From an uncultured Litorilinea sp. (lineage in GTDB: Bacteria; Chloroflexota; Anaerolineae; Caldilineales; Caldilineaceae): 11,502 nucleotides of DNA. A program made the translations under genes and the position numbers. The notes below the pieces were generated by a model, which saw only the letters and a program-made list of their open reading frames with translations, did no database searches and was not told the DNA's origin. This document shows positions 6,412 to 11,502 of the stretch, in pieces (position 1 is the first letter of the stretch; the number at the start of each line of letters is the position of its first letter). The DNA lies in assembly GCA_946885925.1 (NCBI GenBank), contig CAMPHP010000039.1, positions 1-11,502 of the forward strand, written 5' to 3'.

Positions 6412-6478
6412 AGTCGAGCATAGCCACAGTCGAGTATAGCCACAGTCGAGTATAGCCACAGTCGAGCATAATAGTCAC
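6412..6478 (+). repeat. Four-copy 16-bp tandem repeat upstream of manC
   Basis: AGTCGAGCATAGCCAC (6412-6427) is followed by two copies of AGTCGAGTATAGCCAC (6428-6443, 6444-6459) and a fourth, diverged copy starting AGTCGAGCATA and ending GTCAC (to 6478). The array fills most of the 119-base gap between dprA and manC. It contains no good promoter hexamers. It could be an array of protein-binding sites or a small minisatellite. Confidence 0.9.
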
Positions 6479-6516
6479 GTCACAAGTACGTATCAGAACA
6501 GAGACGGAATACCGTA

Positions 6517-7602
6517 ATGTACGCAGCCATTCTTGCAGGCGGTGTCGGTACTAGACTTTGGCCCCGCAGCCGCCAAAGTCAACCCAAACAATTTAGTGAC
6601 ATTGTTGGCACAGGTCGCACCATGATCCAAGCTACCGCCGACCGCATCCAGGGGCTGGTCGATCCGAGCGAGCTCTATATCATCACAGGCGAACCCTACG
6701 CAGCCTTGGCTGCCTATCAACTTCCCACGGTTCCCACCTCTCAGATCATTGCCGAGCCGAGTGGTCGCAACACAGCACCCGCCATTGGCCTTGCCTGTGC
6801 CCATATTCACCAACGTGACGCCAACGCCGTGGTTGCCTTCCTGCATTCAGACCATGTAATACTCGACTCGGACGCATTCTGCCGCGCGCTACAGCAGGCA
6901 CAGATAGCAGCAGACGCGGGTTATATCGCGACATTAGGCATTGAGCCAACCTTCCCCCATACAGGCTATGGTTACATTAAACGGGGCGCACTCATCGACA
7001 ATTTGCGTATAAGCGATCTAGAGATTTATAAAGTCGAACAATTTCTTGAAAAGCCCGACCGTACTACTGCCGAATCTTTTATCGCTAAAGGTGGATATTA
7101 CTGGAATGGTGGCATTTTTGTCTGCCGCGTTGATGTGATGATTGGCGAATTTCAGCGCCAACTGCCCGACTTGGCTGCTGGTCTTGCCCAGATTGGCGCA
7201 GCACTGACACAGGGTGAAGAAACTGCCGCAGCGGTCATGGCAGAGGTCTGGCCTACCCTTCCCACCATCAGCATTGATCATGGTATTATGGAACATGCCC
7301 AAGCCGTCGCCACCGTCCCCCTTCAGGCCGGCTGGAATGACGTGGGCAGTTGGGATGCATTGGAAGCCATTTTGCAGCAGGATGAGACCCGCAACTTTGT
7401 GGCAAAGGGTGGATTACTTTCGCTCGAAAGCCACGGCAATATCGTCTATACCGACAAACAAGTAGTAGCCCTTATCGGTATTGAGAACTTGGTTGTCGTG
7501 GACACAGGTGATACACTGCTGATTGGACATAAACAGCAGATGCAGAAGGTCAAAGAAGTAGTTGAACTCCTTCGCGCGCAAGGTCGTTCAGAACTACTGT
7601 AA
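6517..7602 (+). CDS. manC: Mannose-1-phosphate guanylyltransferase (GDP-mannose pyrophosphorylase)
   Basis: The enzyme makes GDP-mannose from mannose-1-phosphate and GTP, feeding glycans and exopolysaccharide. Its 361 residues form one nucleotidyltransferase domain, with LAGGVGTRLWPRSR at 6-19 (GTP-binding loop), K24, 'EPSGRNTAPAI' (80-90), 'HSDH' (110-113), 'FLEKPD' (176-181), 'YYWNGGIF' (194-201), 'SIDHGIMEH' (252-260) and 'WNDVGSW' (273-279). A C-terminal beta-helix-like stretch follows (about 296-338). The phosphomannose-isomerase domain of the bifunctional AlgA/ManC type is absent, so the enzyme is monofunctional. The ATG is preceded only by a weak GACGGA. The next gene starts 33 bases downstream and is probably co-transcribed. 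The gene name is by function; relatives acting on other sugars cannot be excluded. Confidence 0.93.
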   Translation: MYAAILAGGVGTRLWPRSRQSQPKQFSDIVGTGRTMIQATADRIQGLVDPSELYIITGEPYAALAAYQLPTVPTSQIIAEPSGRNTAPAIGLACAHIHQRDANAVVAFLHSDHVILDSDAFCRALQQAQIAADAGYIATLGIEPTFPHTGYGYIKRGALIDNLRISDLEIYKVEQFLEKPDRTTAESFIAKGGYYWNGGIFVCRVDVMIGEFQRQLPDLAAGLAQIGAALTQGEETAAAVMAEVWPTLPTISIDHGIMEHAQAVATVPLQAGWNDVGSWDALEAILQQDETRNFVAKGGLLSLESHGNIVYTDKQVVALIGIENLVVVDTGDTLLIGHKQQMQKVKEVVELLRAQGRSELL

Positions 7603-7635
7603 TCCACCCCTCGCTTGGCGCAAGAGGAGATTCGG

Positions 7636-9183
7636 ATGCCGCCATACGACATTAACCGTGAACCTATCCTCTCCCGTCTTAGGCGTGATACAACCCTCAC
7701 GAAGCCCACACCTGCGACCTGGCTCTACACCGGGATTGGCGCATTGTTGGGGCTGCTGCTGGGTTTGCTAATCGCCTGGGCCATCTGGCCTGTCCAATGG
7801 ACAGACGCTTGGCCCGCTGACCTAAGTCAAGAGGCCCGTGCCCAATATCTCGCTGCCGTCGCCGAGGCTTATGTTTACTATGGCGATGAACAGGCGGCTG
7901 CGGTCGCCCGCAACAGGTTATTTAATCTCAACGAAGACCTTGGGGCCGCGATTGCGGATGCACAAGCCTTTTTTGCCGACAATCCGCAAGCCAACTCACG
8001 CGTCTATATTAGCAATTTGGGCCAACTTGCCCAAGCACTCAGTGTAGAATCACCTGATATTATCATCGATACCCCTGTAGATGGGGCTCCAGCCGCAGCC
8101 GTGCCACCTGTGGAAGAGACGGCAGTAGGCGACAGCGTGCGTGCCTGGGTGAATTGGGCGTTGACTGTGTTGGCGGCAATTATCTTGGTGGGCGGCGGCT
8201 TTTTTGTCGTCGGACGACTCAATCAGCGCCGGCTGGCTGGCAGCAGCGGCGATACCCTGGACGACACAGACGGCTTTGACGATGAACCTGGCAACACCGG
8301 CTATGTGCGTCCCGTACCAGCATCAGGAACTTCAGGTGCAGGCAACCCCTACACACGCCCGATGCGTGGGACCTCTACCGGAGGGTTCGCCACGTCAACA
8401 ACACCCACACCCCGTAGTGAGACCCTGCCACGCAGTGAACATTATGGCTTTGATGATGATGGCGATGATGAGCATCTCTATTCGCGCGGTGCAACACTTG
8501 ATTCACTAGATTATCGCAGCGATGATGAGATCTTTGAAGAGGAGGACGAAGACGCAGAAAGCCTCTACGCGCCGCGCCGAGTACATGGAGACTTGCTTGA
8601 GTCGGATACTTATGGGTTGGATGACTTTGAATTGGCGGATAGTGAGTTGGATAATGAAGAAGCACTCAACGCCGATCCAGCCGTTGCCCCTACATCCCAG
8701 CGCACGGGCAGCCGCAGTACGGGTATCCAACGCACGCTGAATACCTACACCTTCCAATATCATGTAGGTATTCCCGACTATGACCAGTCTCGCCCAATTG
8801 TTGATCCGGAGACAGGTCTGCAAGTTGGAGATTGTGGTATGGGTGTCAATATGAAGAACAATATTCTTCAAAGCAACCCGGACAATGTCATTGCCCTGGA
8901 CGTTTGGTTAGTGGATAAGAAACAGGAGAAGAGCTTCTCCAGTCAAGACCGCGTGCTCCTCAGCGAGTATGTAGTCGATCGCAACTTGGAATCAGCTTTT
9001 ACCCGCGAACGGCCCAATGATCCAAGTCCAATTATCCCCCAACCAGGGACGACCTTTCAGATCAAAGGGCCGAGCCTTACCTTGGACTGTCTTGTCACCG
9101 AAGCCAACTATATCAAGGAAGGTGCTGCTGCGGGCATGTTCCAAAGCTTGAGCATTGACATGACCGTCAGCAGCCGCAACTAA
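7636..9183 (+). CDS. Two-helix membrane protein of unknown function with acidic linker and C-terminal conserved-looking domain
   Basis: I do not recognise a named family. With the ATG at 7636, which has AGGAG 6 bases upstream, the protein has 515 residues; a TTG at 7615 lacks such a site. Membrane helices lie at about 31-51 and 172-193, and Arg-rich flanks (RLRR at 14-17, RLNQRR at 194-199) put both ends in the cytoplasm. The external loop (52-171) is mostly helical and starts 'WPVQWTDAWPADL', followed by a helical hairpin, a form I recall from Chloroflexota membrane proteins. The cytoplasmic part has a Gly/Ser/Thr/Pro linker (about 200-265) and a strongly Asp/Glu-rich stretch (about 270-346). 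A compact, beta-looking domain closes the protein (about 368-515), with 'YTFQYHVGIPDYDQS', 'GDCGMGVNMKNNIL', 'VIALDVWLVDKKQ' and 'LDCLVTEANYIKEG'. It is probably in an operon with manC. Confidence 0.85.
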   Translation: MPPYDINREPILSRLRRDTTLTKPTPATWLYTGIGALLGLLLGLLIAWAIWPVQWTDAWPADLSQEARAQYLAAVAEAYVYYGDEQAAAVARNRLFNLNEDLGAAIADAQAFFADNPQANSRVYISNLGQLAQALSVESPDIIIDTPVDGAPAAAVPPVEETAVGDSVRAWVNWALTVLAAIILVGGGFFVVGRLNQRRLAGSSGDTLDDTDGFDDEPGNTGYVRPVPASGTSGAGNPYTRPMRGTSTGGFATSTTPTPRSETLPRSEHYGFDDDGDDEHLYSRGATLDSLDYRSDDEIFEEEDEDAESLYAPRRVHGDLLESDTYGLDDFELADSELDNEEALNADPAVAPTSQRTGSRSTGIQRTLNTYTFQYHVGIPDYDQSRPIVDPETGLQVGDCGMGVNMKNNILQSNPDNVIALDVWLVDKKQEKSFSSQDRVLLSEYVVDRNLESAFTRERPNDPSPIIPQPGTTFQIKGPSLTLDCLVTEANYIKEGAAAGMFQSLSIDMTVSSRN

Positions 9184-10340
9184 GCACGCTCTTCCGGGTC
9201 ATAAAGCCGCTTGTACTCTTGAATGGCAAAGCGGTCGGTCATCCCGGCGATGTAATCACAAATCACTCGCTGCAACCCTTCCGCATGCCCGTTCGCCCGT
9301 TGCTGGGTCTCCAAGGGCAGTTGGAGGGGTTGTTCTACATAAGCATCAAAGAGCGCACGCAGCAATCTTTCGGCCTTAGTTGCCATCCGCACCACACGGT
9401 AGTGCCGGTAGAAGTTGTCGAAGAGATATTGCTTTAGCTCTAAATTTAGTTCTTGTAGCTCTGGCGAATAATTCGCCACATTCCCCGGTTGTTTGCGCAA
9501 CTCTTCCAGCGATTGAATTCCAGCCGCCTCAATGTTTGCCTGGGTTGCCTCAATCGTGTCGTTCACCTCTAGGCCCACCAACCGCCGCACAAATTGGTGG
9601 CGTATCATTGCCTGGCTCAAGTCGGCGTCCTTATCGAGTCCCAGGCTATGCAGCACACGCTTGGAGATCTCAAGCTGGCGTACTGCTGCGGGATCCAAGA
9701 TGCCACTACGCAACCCATCATCCATGTCGCTGGTGTTATAGGCAATTTCATCCGCCAAATTTGCCAGTTGGCACTCCAATGTGCCCCGTTCGTGCGGGTT
9801 GTAGTTTACCGCATCCACGATATCATACGCAGTATCGTGCTTCACCACCCCTTCGCGCACTTCATATGTCAAATTCAACCCTGGATGCTCTGGGTAGCGG
9901 CGCTCCAACTCGGTAATAATGCGATAGGTCTGTCTCTGGTGATCGTACCCGCCATGATGCTGCATGAGGTTGTTCAGTGTGGCTTCGCCTACATGACCAA
10001 AGGGAGGATGACCAAGATCATGAGCGAGACAAATCGCCTCCGCCAGATCTTCATTACACCCCAAGCTGCGTGCCAGTGTCCGCCCAATCTGCGCCACCTC
10101 AACACTATGCGTGAGCCGGTTGCGATAATGGTCGCCTTCTGAATAAACAAAGACCTGCGTCTTATACTCGAGCCGGCGGAAGGCGGTGGTGTGGATGATG
10201 CGGTCACGGTCACGCTGGTAGGCTGTACGGTAAGGATGCTCCTCCTCCGGATAGGCACGTCCTCGACTTTGACTACTGCGCATTGCATAGAGCGCAAGGT
10301 ATTCGTTTTCACGCACTTCAAGCATCTGGCGGGTCAACAT
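9180..10340 (-). CDS. dgt: dGTP triphosphohydrolase-like HD-domain protein
   Basis: The family cleaves dGTP (often other dNTPs too) to the nucleoside and triphosphate. The 386-residue protein matches the shorter dGTPase-like class, not the ~500-residue E. coli Dgt. Seen: 'YQRDRDRIIHTTAFRRLEYKTQVF' (41-64), 'RNRLTHSVEVAQIGR' with metal-ligand H78 (73-87), 'CLAHDLGHPPFGHVGE' with H107 and D108 (104-119), and 'LADEIAYNTSDMDDGL' with D197 (195-210). These complete the HD metal site. The ATG at 10340 has AGAGGGGAAGG just upstream. It lies 35 bases after the SDR gene on the same strand, so the two are likely co-transcribed. Its stop TAG (9182-9180) overlaps the stop of the convergent gene. Substrate choice cannot be read from sequence. 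Confidence 0.95.
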   Translation of the reverse strand: MLTRQMLEVRENEYLALYAMRSSQSRGRAYPEEEHPYRTAYQRDRDRIIHTTAFRRLEYKTQVFVYSEGDHYRNRLTHSVEVAQIGRTLARSLGCNEDLAEAICLAHDLGHPPFGHVGEATLNNLMQHHGGYDHQRQTYRIITELERRYPEHPGLNLTYEVREGVVKHDTAYDIVDAVNYNPHERGTLECQLANLADEIAYNTSDMDDGLRSGILDPAAVRQLEISKRVLHSLGLDKDADLSQAMIRHQFVRRLVGLEVNDTIEATQANIEAAGIQSLEELRKQPGNVANYSPELQELNLELKQYLFDNFYRHYRVVRMATKAERLLRALFDAYVEQPLQLPLETQQRANGHAEGLQRVICDYIAGMTDRFAIQEYKRLYDPEERA

Positions 10341-10375
10341 TGCCTTCCCCTCTAGTCTTTCGGGTATTGGATCAC

Positions 10376-11125
10376 TTAGTCATTTGGTTTGCGGTGCCCA
10401 TATCGCTCACCGCCATCAACAGTGATTACATCTGCCGTGACATATTCGGCTTCGAGCAAATAACGTACAGCGAATGCCACATCTTCAGGTGTACCCCAGC
10501 GGCCGAGCAAGGTGCGCCGTGCTGTCTTTTCAGCCTGCCTTTCATCGTAATTGGGTGGAGGAAGCACGGGACCAGGAGCAACAGCGTTGGCGCGAATCGT
10601 AGGGGCCAACTCTAGCGCTAATTGTTTCGTGAAAGCTAACAATGCTGCCTTGCTCACAGAATGGGCTGTAAAATTCACCCACGGCTCCCACGCAGACAGA
10701 TCCACAATGTTGACAATACTACCACCCCCTCGTGCCAACATGGAAGGAGCCAACGCATTACACACATAAAAAGGGCCATCTATCGAAACGGCAGTTACCC
10801 GGTGCCAGGTACTCAGATCATCTGTGGGAAAGGGCATCTTGTCAAAGAGGCTTGCACTGTTAACGATAATATCTACGCCACCAAACTCCTCAATAATGGT
10901 ATCTGCCATGCTTTGCACTTCAGTCCATTCCGCCACATCACATTGAATCGCCCTTGCGTGTACGCCAAGTGCCTGCGCCTCGGCAACCGTCTGCTCGGCC
11001 TCTGTGCTGGCGCTATAGTAATTCACAACGACATGGGCCCCAGCCTTCGCCAACATCATCGTAATCGCCTTACCTACTCGATGCGCCCCACCCGTCACCA
11101 ACGCAACCTTTCCCGCAATCTCCAT
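10376..11125 (-). CDS. Short-chain dehydrogenase/reductase, pteridine-reductase (PTR1/FolM)-like, with altered catalytic Tyr
   Basis: This is a 249-residue NAD(P)H-dependent SDR. Seen: TGGAHRVGKA (11-20, cofactor loop with the Arg typical of pteridine reductases), 'CDVAEWTEV' (62-70), 'VNSASLF' (88-94, in place of the usual NNAG), 'IVDLSAW' (140-146) and 'NAVAPGPV' (180-187). D142 sits 13 residues before position 155, as Asp181 and Tyr194 do in Leishmania PTR1, which supports the pteridine-reductase branch. However, position 155 is His (codon CAT) where Tyr is expected, while Lys159 is kept. The start at 11125 is fixed by GGGAGGG 6 bases upstream. An open frame runs further upstream to about 11488, but it would cross a terminator. 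It probably forms an operon with dgt downstream. The substrate is unproven. Confidence 0.88.
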   Translation of the reverse strand: MEIAGKVALVTGGAHRVGKAITMMLAKAGAHVVVNYYSASTEAEQTVAEAQALGVHARAIQCDVAEWTEVQSMADTIIEEFGGVDIIVNSASLFDKMPFPTDDLSTWHRVTAVSIDGPFYVCNALAPSMLARGGGSIVNIVDLSAWEPWVNFTAHSVSKAALLAFTKQLALELAPTIRANAVAPGPVLPPPNYDERQAEKTARRTLLGRWGTPEDVAFAVRYLLEAEYVTADVITVDGGERYGHRKPND

Positions 11126-11205
11126 GCCTACCCTCCCGGCAGACCACCTGATTAGCAAATGTTTAATTATCGACTGGCGCAGGCTGATCGTACCAGCCCT
11201 TGTGG

Positions 11206-11240
11206 CAAAAGAAAAGAGACGCAGCATCGCCACGTCTCTT
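11206..11240 (-). terminator. Rho-independent terminator of the right-edge gene
   Basis: On the minus strand AAGAGACG and CGTCTCTT form a perfect 8-bp stem around an 11-base loop, followed by TTCTTTTG. It lies about 70 bases after the stop codon of the partial minus-strand gene and before the SDR gene, so it separates the two transcripts. No convincing SDR promoter was found in 11126-11205. Confidence 0.75.
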
Positions 11241-11299
11241 AGTCCACTCATAGACAACTCATCTATAGTCCAGCAAATCCTCACTGGGCATTGGGCCGA

Positions 11300-11319
11300 G
11301 AAGTAGCGATTGCTACTTC
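11300..11319. repeat. Perfect hairpin overlapping the stop codon of the right-edge gene
   Basis: GAAGTAGC (11300-11307) and GCTACTTC (11312-11319) are exact reverse complements around a 4-base loop. The stem includes the TAG stop of the partial gene on the minus strand. There is no T-run after it, so it is not by itself an intrinsic terminator. It may be a 3' RNA stabiliser. Confidence 0.5.
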
Positions 11320-11501
11320 CTGCCAGAAGAAAGCGTGCGGGAAATGATCTCGTCTTGCAACGAACGATTGCGGTCGCGACGATTGCGTTTGCCCTGCTTC
11401 TTCTTGCTGATGTTAAGCTCCATACCTTCCGCTTCCATCGCCCGCTTGAAAGCCAATTCCATCGGCGACAGCACTTCCAGATCCTCAAAGTCGTCTTCTT
11501 C
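11313..11501 (-). CDS. C-terminal fragment of an unrecognised protein (cut by the window edge)
   Basis: The last 62 residues of a minus-strand gene are visible; the 5' part lies beyond the right edge. The fragment starts acidic (EEDDFEDLEVL), has a helical middle (SPMELAFKRAMEAEGMELN) and then a strongly basic run (SKKKQGKRNRRDRNR), ending SLQDEIISRTLSSGRK. The basic stretch suggests nucleic-acid contact, but I cannot name a family. A terminator downstream at 11206-11240 supports this being a real gene end. Confidence 0.6.
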   Translation of the reverse strand, partial: EEDDFEDLEVLSPMELAFKRAMEAEGMELNISKKKQGKRNRRDRNRSLQDEIISRTLSSGRK

Positions 11502-11502
11502 C

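Noticed and set aside
9380..10142. Plus-strand open frames of 178 and 182 codons
   Set aside because: They are antisense to the well-supported dGTPase gene, without ribosome binding sites or recognisable domains.
11126..11488. N-terminal extension of the SDR to about 370 residues
   Set aside because: The extension crosses a terminator and overlaps the partial upstream gene. The SDR fold begins at the Met at 11125, which has a strong GGGAGGG.
1..11502. New defence or mobile system
   Set aside because: No transposase, integrase, nuclease, toxin-antitoxin or effector genes are seen; all but one complete gene fall in known core families.

Overview
The window reads as ordinary bacterial chromosome, most likely from a member of the Chloroflexota (class not determinable here). 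Two things point there. One is an ECF-type sigma factor followed by a DUF5667-like single-pass membrane protein whose N-terminus carries an 'L-x-AGEP...YPP' segment. The other is a two-helix membrane protein whose first external segment ('AxYLAAVAEAYVYYGDEQAAAxAR') matches a pattern I recall from that phylum. Both are recollections, not searches. I see no insertion sequence, phage, CRISPR array, tRNA or rRNA. All genes have plain housekeeping-style codon use.

Layout. 11-610 (+) is an ECF sigma factor. 844-2172 (+) is its probable membrane partner (anti-sigma or sensor-like), with two external LysM domains, ending at a textbook rho-independent terminator. 2481-5203 (+) is the translation and protein-export block ffh, rpsP, khpA, rimM; ffh has a clear sigma70-type promoter and long leader, and rpsP may have its own extended -10. 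trmD and rplS, which often follow rimM, are absent; dprA (5318-6397) follows instead, with its own good -35/-10. 6517-7602 is a mannose-1-phosphate guanylyltransferase gene, followed 33 bases later by an unrecognised two-helix membrane protein (7636-9183). The minus strand then carries a short-chain dehydrogenase of the pteridine-reductase type (10376-11125) and, downstream of it, a dGTPase-like HD hydrolase gene (9180-10340). The dGTPase gene meets the membrane-protein gene tail to tail with overlapping stop codons. The 3' end of another minus-strand gene, with its own terminator, fills the right edge.

How the genes work together. The sigma factor and LysM protein look like a cell-envelope sensing pair, and a perfect 9-bp inverted repeat abuts the putative promoter of the second gene. 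ffh-rpsP-khpA-rimM serve membrane-protein targeting, the small ribosomal subunit and its maturation. DprA handles incoming single-stranded DNA, the GDP-mannose enzyme feeds surface polysaccharide, and the SDR/dGTPase pair acts in pterin and nucleotide metabolism.

Points that deserve a second look: the Cys-paired LysM domains; the catalytic Tyr-to-His change in the SDR; the 15-16 bp tandem repeats in three separate gene leaders; the hairpin directly after khpA; and the uncharacterised C-terminal domain of the 515-residue membrane protein. I do not see a convincing new multi-gene defence or mobile system.
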